From assembly GCF_009389715.1 (NCBI RefSeq), contig NC_052392.1:35075144-35139143 (forward strand): 64,000 bases of DNA, given 5' to 3'. Source of the stretch: Phoenix dactylifera. Taxonomy: Eukaryota > Streptophyta > Magnoliopsida > Arecales > Arecaceae. The notes beneath the pieces are model-generated. The model saw only the letters and a program-made list of their open reading frames with translations. It did no database searches and had not been told where the DNA came from. Shown piece after piece: positions 11,390 through 23,198 of this stretch (position 1 is the stretch's first letter; each line of letters opens with the position of its first letter). The position numbers and the translations under genes are program-made.

Positions 11390-13317
11390 TGTGAGATCCC
11401 GAAACTGGGCCCGGTCCATTGACCGGCCCAGCCCAAATTTTGGCCTCACGTGCGTCGCACGTGAGGGCGTGTGAGAGGGGGGGGGGAGCCATCCTGAAGA
11501 AGCCGGCTCCCCCATTCTTTTTAGGGCTCCTCCTCTCTTTGAAGGGATGGGAAGAGGAGCCGCTGCCGGCCGAGAGAGAGGGAGAGAGGGAGGGGGAGAG
11601 AGAGAGAGAGAGAGAGAGAGAGAACCATTAAAAAAGGTGGGTCTTCTTCGGCACGGGTCTTCCTCTTCCTCCATCGCCGCCGGAGAGGAAGGAAGGCGCC
11701 GGATCTTCGTCGGGGCTAAGGTAAGCTTTTTCCTTCTCCTTGCTTGGTGATTAGCCATGGTGGGTGGTGATTTTGAGCCGGCCGATCGCCGGATTTTGGC
11801 CCAAAAAGAGATGCTTCGCTTCGGCTAGAGGCGTTAGCGCCGGCGTGCTCGCCGCCGCCAGCCGCAGGGGGTGGTCGGGCTTGCTCCGCCGCCTCCTGCC
11901 GCCGTCGGGGCCGGCCACCATGGCCGCCCCGGAGTCCGACCGAGAGGGAAGAAGAAGAAGAAGGGGGGTCACGGGACCCCCTGTTTCGCCGAAAGAGAGG
12001 AAGAGAGTCGGGAGAGAAAAGAAGAAAGAAGAAAGAGAAAAGAAAAGAAAAAGAAAAGAAAAGAAAAGAAAGAGAGAAAGAAAGAAAAAATAATAATAAT
12101 AAAATAAAAGGAGGGTGGTCTATGGGTATGAACCCGAATCCGAACTCGAACCCGGGGTGCTAGACATTTCGGCAGGGTCGGCCCTGGGAGCATGTTAAAA
12201 TTTAAGTTTTTATATATATTGTGATTAATTTTAAAAGAAAATATGATTTTTGGATATTAGGTTCTGCAAGGAATTTGTGAGATTAATTGGATTGTTGTGG
12301 ATCGCGTTCAAAGTAAGTAATGAACTGCCTTCTCTAGACTCTTCATTTATATAATATTATTTTTGCATCGAATAAATTGTTAATGAATTTATATGTGATT
12401 TATGAATTTTATGAGATAATGCTTTGAATGAAAAATGGATATGTGAATTGGAATAATATTTTTCGGACTATTATTATATTACTGTTCTTGCATCGTATAT
12501 GCATACTTGGATCGGATTATGATATATCTATTATGTTACAAAAGAATTTTGATGTGCATCAAATTTAGAACTCTCAGCCTGGCTATGTTCTGGACCCTGC
12601 CAATAGGGGTTATGCATTGGCAATTCTGGCCCCACCACAGGGTATAAGTGTGGTATTCTGGCCCACTCCGCAGGGTATAAGTGCGGTATTCTGGCCCACT
12701 CCGCAGGGTATAAGTGCGGTTCTGTTTCTGGCCTAGCCACAGGGTATAAGTGTGGTCGTAGCTAAAGGCTGATGAGATGAATATGATTTATTTCGAATCA
12801 GATTTATGATTATGTAAATAAATATTTGAAAAATACGAATTTTAATGAATTTGTGCTTGAAAAGGAATTGATTATGTTATTATGTTGATTCATCGTAATT
12901 TGTATTTATATTTTATGTTATTATATGAATTGACTAGTTAAGGTGTTTATTACTTACTGGGCTGTCTAGCTAATTATACAATTTCTTGTTGTTTTACAGA
13001 TTCTGAGAACTAACCTATCGGGGATTTAAAATGGGAGAGCGACTAGAAGAACTGAAGCACAAGTTATCCTAGATTAGGCTTTATTTAAATTGATGTTTTA
13101 TCTTTATTGTTCCGCTGCGCATTGAGAACTGTGAAACTTTATAATTTGTGTCAGTCAATGGAATAAGATTGCATTTATTTCAGCTGAATTATTTTAGATG
13201 TATATATAATTGAGATGTTTAGTTAAGATGCCTTGCATGCTCATGGGGAGAGTTTCCTACGGGTGTGCGGCGGTTGGCGCGACCCCCGGCTCGCGATCTC
13301 GGGCCAGGGGCGTGACA
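11390..13317 (+). repeat. LTR 1 of the gypsy array
   Basis: 1928 bp, TGTGAGATCC...GGGGCGTGACA. The 5' half is GC-rich with (GA)n and GAAA-rich tracts; the 3' half is AT-rich with a hairpin array at 12598-12755. By eye it differs from LTR 2 at about seven sites and from LTR 3 at about fourteen. Confidence 0.92.
12598..12755 (+). repeat. Array of five hairpins with a common loop, in LTR 1
   Basis: Stems: TGCCAAT/ATTGGCA (12598-12622), CCACA/TGTGG (12635-12653), CCGCA/TGCGG (12668-12686), CCGCA/TGCGG (12701-12719) and CCACA/TGTGG (12737-12755). The last four share the 9-nt loop GGGTATAAG and are preceded by CTGGCC. Stem changes A to G are matched by T to C on the other side, so pairing is kept. 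Same arrays lie at 16335-16492 and 20068-20225. Confidence 0.85.
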
Positions 13318-13324
13318 ACTTTTA

Positions 13325-13336
13325 TGGTATCAGAGC
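13325..13336 (+). promoter_or_regulatory. Primer binding site, first internal region
   Basis: TGGTATCAGAGC, complementary to the 3' end of initiator methionine tRNA, 7 bp after the LTR end. The second internal region has the same site at 17062-17073. Confidence 0.9.
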
Positions 13337-13517
13337 ATGAATGGATAAATTCTAAGATTAAAAAAAAAAAAACTCTGATATGACATGAGTGTAGGTGGGT
13401 AGACACTAGGGACATTGGGACGTTAGTTTATGATGATTGTAACAACCCTTCTATGTACTTGCAATGAACTGGTAAGCTTATTATTGGTATGCTGCTATCT
13501 GATAGACATAGATCAGG

Positions 13518-14765
13518 ATGCCTCCACGTCGGACGAGAAAGACTACTCGCAGAGCTACTAATAAGGCACCCGACCCGCAAAATGACAGTACACCCCAACA
13601 AGTTGGTAACACCCCTCAGCAGGAGAGAGTCGTCAATCCTGCTAGTGATACTCAGACAGGACGACAAGAACCGAGCCTAGGCCAGGTTATGCAAACCATA
13701 GTGGGCCTTATGCAGATGCAACAACAGGTGCAACAGCAGGTGCAACAGCAGTTGCTCCAACAACAAGCGTAGTTGCCCCAGACACAACCACAGCAAGGAC
13801 GAGGGGAACAGTGTGAACAGCGTAGCAGTATAGCTGAATTTAAGAGGCTGGCTCCTCCAGCTTTCAAGGGGACTACAGAACCGTTGGAAGCAGACAATTG
13901 GCTTACAGAGATGGAAAAAGCATTTGCTGTCTTGAGATGCCAGGATGATGAAAAGATTTTGTTTTCATCATACATGATGCAAGGTGAGGCATTCAACTGG
14001 TGGCGGATGTTAGAACATAAATATGAGCAGGATAGGGAGCCACTCACTTGGGAAAAATTTCGAGGAGCCTTTTATGATAAGTATTTTCCTCGGAGTGTAA
14101 GGACGCAAAAAGAGCAGGAGTTTATTCATCTAAAGCAAAGGAATATGACTGTTGCAGAATACGAAGCTAAATTTACCGAGCTAGCCAAATTTGTTCCAAA
14201 GTTAGTCGAGGATGAGCTAGATCGAGTGCATAAATTTGAGATGGGACTGAAGACTGAAATTAGAAAACAAGTGGTACCTTATGAATTGACTACCTATGCA
14301 GCTGTGGTAAATAAGGCTTTAATAATTGAAAGGGAAATTAATGATGAACGGTTGGAAAGGGAAAGAAATCAAAAGAAGAGGAACAGATCGAATGAATTTC
14401 AGGGGCAGAGCAATGAAAACGCCGAAAGTTCAAACAAGAAATCAACGAGTGACAACACTAAGCAGGTGAATATCAATAAATGTTCTAGATGTGGTAAGGC
14501 TCATGCTGCCAAGGATTGCCATTGGAACACCGGTGCCTGTTTTAGATATGGTAAGATAGGTCATAAAATTGCAGACTGCCCACAAAGAAACGAGAATAGA
14601 TCTACTCAGGCAATGGAAGGAAGCCAGGGGCCAAAGACTCAAGGAAGAGTATTTGCACTTACACAGCAAGATGCACAGGCTTCTGATGTGTTGACGACAG
14701 GTATTAATCTAGTCTCAATATTTATTTTTATTTATTGTTTTGCCATGCCCACTGCTCTTTGTTAG
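13518..14765 (+). pseudogene. gag-like region, internal region 1 of the gypsy array
   Basis: Codes for a Retrotrans_gag-type domain (WWRMLEHKY, FYDKYFPRSVRTQKEQEF, MTVAEYEAKF) and zinc-knuckle motifs near the end (CSRCGKAHAAKDC and a second, altered one). A Gln-rich segment lies near the front. It looks broken, about one break. Nothing pol-like follows before the polypurine tract at 15117-15129. Confidence 0.85.
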
Positions 14766-15116
14766 ACAACTCATTATGCTGCTAGAAAAGATTAAATAGT
14801 TACATAACATTTTTTTGATTGATTGTCAAAAGAAGAATATAAACTTTTAACTTTCGAAAGTGTTCACACGGAATAAGACATAATAATGAATGTACCAACA
14901 AGCAAGTAATTCTAAAAAAAAAAAAAAAAATCTAGACTTGACACGGGTATGTTGAGGTTTAAATCAGAGTGTGCAGAGAAAGTATGGTGAATAGAATTAT
15001 TTGACATTGGTCAGACAAGACGACTTTGATTTGAAGAGTGTTATGACTTAGTTTGGAAGAAGTATAATCTACTCGTGAACTACATGTACGAAAATTTCGT
15101 GGACGAAATTTCTTTT

Positions 15117-15129
15117 AAGGGGTGGAGGA
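15117..15129 (+). promoter_or_regulatory. Polypurine tract before LTR 2
   Basis: AAGGGGTGGAGGA directly abuts the LTR start. The matching tract before LTR 3 is at 18852-18864. Confidence 0.85.
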
Positions 15130-17054
15130 TGTGAGATCCCGAAACTGGGCCCGGTCCATTGACCGGCCCAGCCCAAATTTTGGCCTCACGTGCGTCGCAT
15201 GTGAGGGCGTGTGAGAGGGGGGGGAGCCATCCCGAAGAAGCCGGCTCCCCCATTCTTTTTAGGGCTCCTCCTCTCTTTGAAGGGATGGGAAGAGGAGCCG
15301 CTGCCGGCCGAGAGAGAGGGAGAGAGGGAGGGGGAGAGAGAGAGAGAGAGAGAGAGAGAACCATTAAAAAAGGTGGGTCTTCTTCGGCACGGGTCTTCCT
15401 CTTCCTCCATCGCCGCCGGAGAGGAAGGAAGGCGCCGGATCTTCGTCGGGGCTAAGGTAAGCTTTTTCCTTCTCCTTGCTTGGTGATTAGCCATGGTGGG
15501 TGGTGATTTTGAGCCGGCCGATCGCCAGATTTTGGCCCAAAAAGAGATGCTTCGCTTCGGCTAGAGGCGTTAGCGCCGGCGTGCTCGCCGCCGCCAGCCG
15601 CAGGGGGTGGTCGGGCTTGCTCCGCCGCCTCCTGCCGCCGTCGGGGCCGGCCACCATGGCCGCCCCGGAGTCCGACCGAGAGGGAAGAAGAAGAAGAAGG
15701 GGGGGTCACGGGACCCCCTGTTTCGCCGAAAGAGAGGAAGAGAGTCGGGAGAGAAAAGAAGAAAGAAGAAAGAGAAAAGAAAAGAAAAAGAAAAGAAAAG
15801 AAAAGAAAGAGAGAAAGAAAGAAAAAATAATAATAATAAAATAAAAGGAGGGTGGTCTATGGGTATGAACCCGAATCCGAACTCGAACCCGGGGTGCTAG
15901 ACATTTCGGCAGGGTCGGCCCTGGGAGCATGTTAAAATTTAAGTTTTTATATATATTGTGATTAATTTTAAAAGAAAATATGATTTTTGGATATTAGGTT
16001 CTGCAAGGAATTTGTGAGATTAATTGGATTGTTGTGGATCGCGTTCAAAGTAAGTAATGAACTGCCTTCTCTAGACTCTTCATTTATATAATATTATTTT
16101 TGCATCGAATAAATTGTTAATGAATTTATATGTGATTTATGAATTTTATGAGATAATGCTTTGAATGAAAAATGGATATGTGAATTGGAATAATATTTTT
16201 CGGACTATTGTTATATTACTGTTCTTGCATCGTATATGCATACTTGGATCGGATTATGATATATCTATTATGTTACAAAAGAATTTTGATGTGCATCAGA
16301 TTTAGAACTCTCAGCCTGGCTATGTTCTGGACCCTGCCAATAGGGGTTATGCATTGGCAATTCTGGCCCCACCACAGGGTATAAGTGTGGTATTCTGGCC
16401 CACTCCGCAGGGTATAAGTGCGGTATTCTGGCCCACTCCGCAGGGTATAAGTGCGGTTCTGTTTCTGGCCTAGCCACAGGGTATAAGTGTGGTCGTAGCT
16501 AAAGGCTGATGAGATGAATATGATTTATTTCGAATCAGATTTATGATTATGTAAATAAATATTTGAAAAATACGAATTTTAATGAATTTGTGCTTGAAAA
16601 GGAATTGATTATGTTATTATGTTGATTCATCGTAATTTGTATTTATATTTTATGTTATTATATGAATTGACTAGTTAAGGTGTTTATTACTTACTGGGCT
16701 GTCTAGCTAATTATACAATTTCTTGTTGTTTTACAGATTCTGAGAACTAACCTATCGGGGATTTAAAATGGGAGAGCGACTAGAAGAACTGAAGCACAAG
16801 TTATCCTACATTAGGCTTTATTTAAATTGATGTTTTATCTTTATTGTTCCGCTGCGCATTGAGAACTGTGAAACTTTATAATTTGTGTCAGTCAATGGAA
16901 TAAGATTGCATTTATTTCAGCTGAATTATTTTAGATGTATATATAATTGAGATGTTTAGTTAAGATGCCTTGCATGCTCATGGGGAGAGTTTCCTATGGG
17001 TGTGCGGCGGTTGGCGCGACCCCCGGCTCGCGATCTCGGGCCAGGGGCGTGACA
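15130..17054 (+). repeat. LTR 2 (middle) of the gypsy array
   Basis: 1925 bp with the same ends as LTR 1. It serves as right LTR of the first internal region and left LTR of the second, as expected from recombination between LTRs. No target duplication separates it from either internal region. Confidence 0.92.
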
Positions 17055-17252
17055 ACTTTTATGGTATCAGAGCATGAATGGATAAATTCTAAGATAAAAA
17101 AAAAAAACTCTGACATGACATGAGTGTTGGTGGGTAGACACTAGGGACATTGGGACGTTAGTTTATGATGATTGTAACAACCCTTCTATGTACTTGCAAT
17201 GAACTGGTAAGCTTATTATTGGTATGCTGCTATCTGATAGACATAGATCAGG

Positions 17253-18500
17253 ATGCCTCCACGTCGGACGAGAAAGACTACTCGCAGAGCTACTAATAAG
17301 GCACCCGACCCGCAAAATGACAGTACACCCCAACAAGTTGGTAACACCCCTCAGCAGGAGAGAGTCGTCAATCCTGCTAGTGATACTCAGACAAGACGAC
17401 AAGAACCGAGCCTAGGCCAGGTTATGCAAACCATAGTGGGCCTTATGCAGATGCAACAGCAGGTGCAACAGCAGGTGCAACAGCAGTTGCTCCAACAACA
17501 AGCGTAGTTGCCCCAGACACAACCACAGCAAGGACGAGGGGAACAGTGTGAACAGCGTAGCAGTATAGCTGAATTTAAGAGGCTGGCTCCTCCAGCTTTC
17601 AAGGGGACTACAGAACCGTTGGAAGCAGACAATTGGCTTACAGAGATGGAAAAAGCATTTGCTGTCTTGAGATGCCAGGATGATGAAAAGATTTTGTTTT
17701 TATCATACATGATGCAAGGTGAGGCATTCAACTGGTGGCGGATGTTGGAACATAAATATGAGCAGGATAGGGAGCCACTCACTTGGGAAAAATTTCGAGG
17801 AGCCTTTTATGATAAGTATTTTCCTCGGAGTGTAAGGACGCAAAAAGAGCAGGAGTTTATTCATCTAAAGCAAAGGAATATGACTGTTGCAGAATACGAA
17901 GCTAAATTTACCGAGCTAGCCAAATTTGTTCCAAAGTTAGTCGAGGATGAGCTAGATCGAGTGCATAAATTTGAGATGGGACTGAAGACTGAAATTAGAA
18001 AACAAGTGGTACCTTATGAATTGACTACCTATGCAGCTGTGGTAAATAAGGCTTTAATAATTGAAAGGGAAATTAATGATGAACGGTTGGAAAGGGAAAG
18101 AAATCAAAAGAAGAGGAACAGATCGAATGAATTTCAGGGGCAGAGCAATGAAAACGCCGAAAGTTCAAACAAGAAATTAACGAGTGACAACACTAAGCAG
18201 GTGAATATCAATAAATGTTCTAGATGTGGTAAGGCTCATGCTGCCAAGGATTGCCATTGGAACACCGGTGCCTGTTTTAGATATGGTAAGATAGGTCATA
18301 AAATTGCAGACTGCCCACAAAGAAACGAGAATAGATCTACTCAGGCAATGGAAGGAAGCCAGGGGCCAAAGACTCAAGGAAGAGTATTTGCACTTACACA
18401 GCAAGATGCACAGGCTTCTGATGTGTTGACGACAGGTATTAATCTAGTCTCAATATTTATTTTTATTTATTGTTTTGCCATGCCCACTGCTCTTTGTTAG
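17253..18500 (+). pseudogene. gag-like region, internal region 2 of the gypsy array
   Basis: Near-identical to the region at 13518-14765, with the same domain order and about one break. It differs from the first copy at roughly eight sites over the 1.8-kb internal region by eye. The shared structure shows that both internal regions descend from one shortened element. Confidence 0.85.
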
Positions 18501-18864
18501 ACAACTCATTATGCTGCTAGAAAAGATTAAATAGTTACATAACATTTTTTTGATTGATTGTCAAAAGAAGAATATAAACTTTTAACTTTCGAAAGTGTTC
18601 ACACGGAATAAGACATAATAATGAATGTACCAACAAGCAAGTAATTCTAAAAAAAAAAAAAAAAATCTAGACTTGACACGGGTATGTTGAGGTTTAAATC
18701 AGAGTGTGCAGAGAAAGTATGGTGAATAGAATTATTTGACATTGGTCAGACAAGACGACTTTGATTTGAAGAGTGTTATGACTTAGTTTGGAAGAAGTAT
18801 AATCTACTCGTGAACTACATGTACGAAAATTTCGTGGACGAAATTTCTTTTAAGGGGTGGAGGA

Positions 18865-20787
18865 TGTGAGATCCCGAAACTGGGCCCGGTCCATTGACCG
18901 GCCCAGCCCAAATTTTGGCCTCACGTGCGTCGCATGTGAGGGCGTGTGAGAGGGGGGGGAGCCATCCCGAAGAAGCCGGCTCCCCCATTCTTTTTAGGGC
19001 TCCTCCTCTCTTTGAAGGGATGGGAAGAGGAGCCGCTGCCGGCCGAGAGAGAGGGAGAGAGGGAGGGGGAGAGAGAGAGAGAGAGAGAGAGAACCATTAA
19101 AAAAGGTGGGTCTTCTTCGGCACGGGTCTTCCTCTTCCTCCATCGCCGCCGGAGAGGAAGGAAGGCGCCGGATCTTCGTCGGGGCTAAGGTAAGCTTTTT
19201 CCTTCTCCTTGCTTGGTGATTAGCCATGGTGGGTGGTGATTTTGAGCCGGCCGATCGCCAGATTTTGGCCCAAAAAGAGATGCTTCGCTTCGGCTAGAGG
19301 CGTTAGCGCCGGCGTGCTCGCCGCCGCCAGCCGCAGGGGGTGGTCGGGCTTGCTCCGCCGCCTCCTGCCGCCGTCGGGGCCGGCCACCATGGCCGCCCCG
19401 GAGTCCGACCGAGAGGGAAGAAGAAGAAGAAGGGGGGGTCACGGGACCCCCTGTTTCGCCGAAAGAGAGGAAGAGAGTCGGGAGAGAAAAGAAGAAAGAA
19501 GAAAGAGAAAAGAAAAGAAAAAGAAAAGAAAAGAAAAGAAAGAGAGAAAGAAAGAAAAAATAATAATAATAAAATAAAAGGAGGGTGGTCTATGGGTATG
19601 AACCCGAATCCGAACTCGAACCCGGGGTGCTAGACATTTCGGCAGGGTCGGCCCTGGGAGCATGTTAAAATTTAAGTTTTTATATATATTGTGATTAATT
19701 TTAAAAGAAAATATGATTTTTGGATATTAGGTTCTGCAAGGAATTTGTGAGATTAATTGGATTGTTGTGGATCGCGTTCAAAGTAAGTAATGAACTGCCT
19801 TCTCTAGACTCTTCATTTATATAATATTATTTTTGCATCGAATAAATTGTTAATGAATTTATATGTGATTTATGAATTTTACGAGATAATGCTTTGAATG
19901 AAAAATGGATATGTGAATTGGAATAATATTTTTCGGACTATTGTTATATTACTGTTCTTGCATCGTATATGCATACTTGGATCGGATTATGATATATCTA
20001 TTATGTTACAAAAGAATTTTGATGTGCATCAGATTTAGAACTCTCAGCCTGGCTATGTTCTGGACCCTGCCAATAGGGGTTATGCATTGGCAATTCTGGC
20101 CCCACCACAGGGTATAAATGTGGTATTCTGGCCCACTCCGCAGGGTATAAGTGCGGTATTCTGGCCCACTCCGCAGGGTATAAGTGCGGTTCTGTTTCTG
20201 GCCTAGCCATAGAGTATAAGTGTGGTCGTAGCTAAAGGCTGATGAGATGAATATGATTTATTTCGAATCAGATTTATGATTATGTAAATAAATATTTGAA
20301 AAATACGAATTTTAATGAATTTGTGCTTGAAAAAGAATTGATTATGTTATTATGTTGATTCATCGTAATTTGTATTTATATTTTATGTTATTATATGAAT
20401 TGACTAGTTAAGGTGTTTATTACTTACTGGGCTGTCTAGCTCATTATACAATTTCTTGTTGTTTTACAGATTCTGAGAACTAACCTATCGGGGATTTAAA
20501 ATGGGAGAGCGACTAGAAGAACTGAAGCACAAGTTATCCTAGATTAGGCTTTATTTAAATTGATGTTTTATCTTTATTGTTCCGCTGCGCATTGAGAACT
20601 GTGAAACTTTATAATTTGTGTCAGTCAATGGAATAAGATTGCATTTATTTCAGCTGAATTATTTTAGATGTATATATAATTGAGATGTTTAGTTAAGATG
20701 CCTTGCATGCTCATTGGGAGAGTTTCCTACGGGTGTGCAGCGGTTGGCGCGACCCCCGGCTCGCGATCTCGGGCCGGGGGCGTGACA
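18865..20787 (+). repeat. LTR 3 (right outer) of the gypsy array
   Basis: 1923 bp, ending GGGGGCGTGACA before the AGATT target duplication. It is the most divergent of the three, about 11 substitutions from LTR 2. One of its hairpin stems (20207-20225) has a mismatch. Confidence 0.92.
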
Positions 20788-20792
20788 AGATT

Positions 20793-22621
20793 GGTGAAGA
20801 TTTTTGCTTTCCGTGGCGGAAACCAGCCAACGGTGAAAGAGGTAGACGTACCAAAGTTTCCACTAGGGATCACGTCGTCTACTACCACCATCTCCCTACG
20901 GGGCCTTGGAACGCGATGAAAGGCCGATCTGGGGACAGGGCGTACTACATCCACTCTCCTGCCTTTTGGAATCGACGCCACGACCTGATGATGTACAGGG
21001 AGACATTGACAATGAGCAAGCAACATTGATATAACTTTTAGAAAAAAAATGATTTAGAAATAAAAGGAACATTTATAATTCAAATATAAAATAACTGATT
21101 TGCAAGGATAAATTTTTTAGTTTCTGTTGCTTTTTTTATATTTCTTGAATATGAGCCAAGCAAATTAACAAATACCTTAGAATATTTTGAAAAGTATTTT
21201 TTAATTAAAAAAAAAGATCTAGAGCAAGCAAAGATTATCACCACTCCGAGAAATCTCTTTTCTAGCCGTGCCTCGTCACTTCCAATTCTCTTTGTTTCCG
21301 ATTCGAGATTTATCAGTAATATACAAATATAGCTCGGCTTTTTGCCAACTACAGAGTGGGGCCGCACTGCTTCACGAAAAGATGGTCTTCTCAAGTCGCT
21401 AAAAGGACATGGTGGCTTCATAGCAGTTAATGGGTGACCGTGATAGGAAAAACAATTCCACTCGGCTCCATATTGATGACAAACTTGCCGTTGGTTGGCA
21501 GTTGCCTTGATATTTTTATCATTAGCAAGCCCTCCACGATCTTATCAAGCTGAAAGAATTTTTAAATCTCAGTTACATTTATTGGTTGGCACCTCACTCC
21601 AGGAGCTCGCCTTTCAGTAAATTAAGGCTTCAAATATTGAATATTTTTCAAAAAATAAGAATCTTAAGTTGTACAGTGGATTTGGATAAGTCAAAACAAT
21701 TAGGATAGGATCGGATTCTTCTTCCATTTAAGGGAACCTCAAATGTGCTCAGCATTGACATGAGCCAAAAATCTAAATTATTATTTATTATTAGGGCATG
21801 AGGATATCAAATCAAGTCTATTTTTCTTATCTTTTTACTAGTAGTTTGATTTATTTCTAATATAAAAATTAAATTTTTTTACATAAATATCCTCTTAAAT
21901 ATCGAATTTCGCATGAATATTCTTTCAAAATTGATATTTGCATGTATACTCTCGTAAAACATTTGTTTTGCCATTCTACCCCTTTTTTTTTGTTTTTGCA
22001 TATGTATCCATGCTATCTAACGACGTTAAAAAATTAACAGTTTCAAATTTAAATGACTAAAATACTCTTAATGAATAGACATGCATATAAATATGATTTT
22101 TCTTAACACCGTCAGAACAATCGTTATATTACGGCCATTTGTACACTAACAGAGTTTTACAAGGGTATACATGCAAATATCAATTTGGGAAGGGTGTTCA
22201 TGCAAAATTTGATATTTAGAAGGGTATCCATACAAAAAATCCTAAAAATTATGACCAACATGATTCAGATTTCACTCTTTCGAAGACTTAACCAACTGAT
22301 AGATGATGTCGTATGTAAGAAGATTGAAGTGTCACGAAACTGTGATATATTTTAAAAATTGTTAAACTTTATATATATCTAGGATTGATTGTCATTTTAT
22401 GTTTAAAATTTATCATATCATTCAGCAACATGCTGCCAAGAGATTCCTCGTCTATGTTACAACCTGATTTATAAAGTGCTTGGCTAAGTAAGTTACTATA
22501 ATTTCTAAGAGAAATTATCTAACAGACATTTGGGTCAAAATTTAAAATAATTGATTTTCCATGAGAAAATCACCCACTTGCTGCGGGCAAGCAACTTTTA
22601 TTATATAATATCTTGAACATG
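20793..22621. repeat. Right part of segmental duplication copy 1, non-coding
   Basis: Matches about 56895-58346 in the same orientation, apart from the MITE at 21872-22242. A minus-strand open stretch in 20793-21026 is shared with 56890-57126 and partly with 22945-23100, but no convincing protein was recognised. Homology to copy 2 stops near 22621. Confidence 0.7.
21872..22242. mobile_element. MITE, Mutator-type (9-bp target duplication)
   Basis: 371 bp with long imperfect terminal inverted repeats of about 100 bp: the left part TTAAATATCGAATTTCGCATGA pairs with the right part CATGCAAAATTTGATATTT. It is flanked by the 9-bp direct repeat TAAAAATTA (21863-21871 and 22243-22251). The other copy of the segment has the empty site (ACATAAAAATTATGACC, near 57976). 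No coding capacity. Confidence 0.85.
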
Positions 22622-22775
22622 GGCCGAACAAATTTGACAAGATGCCTCGTGTATTTAAATTATATAAGTGATGGTGAGAAAGTAATCCTTCGGATTTAAT
22701 TATTTCTCATGCAGAAATAAGCAAAAATTTTTAAATTAATATATAAGTGTATTCCACAACAAATTTCAATCATTG

Positions 22776-22812
<37 letters not shown>

Positions 22813-23198
22813 TAGTTATAAAAAGATTCAAATAATGTATTTGATAATAGTTGTTTACACCACATTTTAACCTATAGTGAACCTCTAAATATGGATTAGA
22901 TGAGAGATAATTCAACCTCAAAGATTTCCTAATTAGTGTTTAATACATTGGTTTCCATGGCGGGAACCAGCCAACGGTGGAAGAGGTAGACGTACCCAAG
23001 TTTGCACGGGGGAACATCTTTTGAGAGGCCGATGTGGAGCTAGCTAGGGCGTACTTCATCCACTGTCCTGCCTTGGGGATCCATGCCACGACCTGATGAT
23101 TTAGAAATAAAAGAGACATTTATAATTCAAAAATAAAATAACTGATTTGCAAGCTCAATGGGGACAACCCATGCCCCCCGAATACGGACTACATGTGA
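22622..23198. repeat. Diverged fragment of the DUF247-flank duplication
   Basis: Parts match 10600-10700 and 11160-11340 (around a TA run at about 22778-22807), and 22945-23150 resembles 20810-21110 and 56905-57200. It is an older, more diverged and shortened copy. No gene seen. Confidence 0.5.

Larger units (their letters stand above)
11390..20787 (+). mobile_element. Gypsy-type non-autonomous element, three-LTR tandem array
   Basis: Structure is LTR (11390-13317), internal (13318-15129), LTR (15130-17054), internal (17055-18864), LTR (18865-20787). The outer flanks carry the 5-bp target duplication AGATT at 11385-11389 and 20788-20792. The other copy of the segment has the unoccupied site at about 56889-56900 (CGATAGGTTGGTGAAG). 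PBS and polypurine tract are present in both internal regions. Only gag-like coding is present; no protease, reverse transcriptase or integrase was seen. The PPT context (CGTGGACGAAATTT...AAGGGGTGGAGGA) resembles Tekay/Del chromoviruses. LTR differences are few (about 7-14 substitutions per pair by eye), so the insertion is recent. The gag region looks broken, about one break in each copy. Confidence 0.92.

Noticed and set aside
11547-12107. Arg/Lys/Glu-rich frames in the gypsy LTRs
   Set aside because: Products of GA- and GAAA-rich simple sequence, repeated in all three LTRs.
12531-12740. Minus-strand open frame with HLYPAEWARIP repeats in each gypsy LTR
   Set aside because: It is the reverse translation of the hairpin array; the repeat is explained by the DNA units and no domain is recognisable.
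12598-12755. CRISPR-like appearance of the spaced repeats
   Set aside because: Units are adjacent with no unique spacers, they lie inside an LTR, and the genome is plant nuclear DNA.
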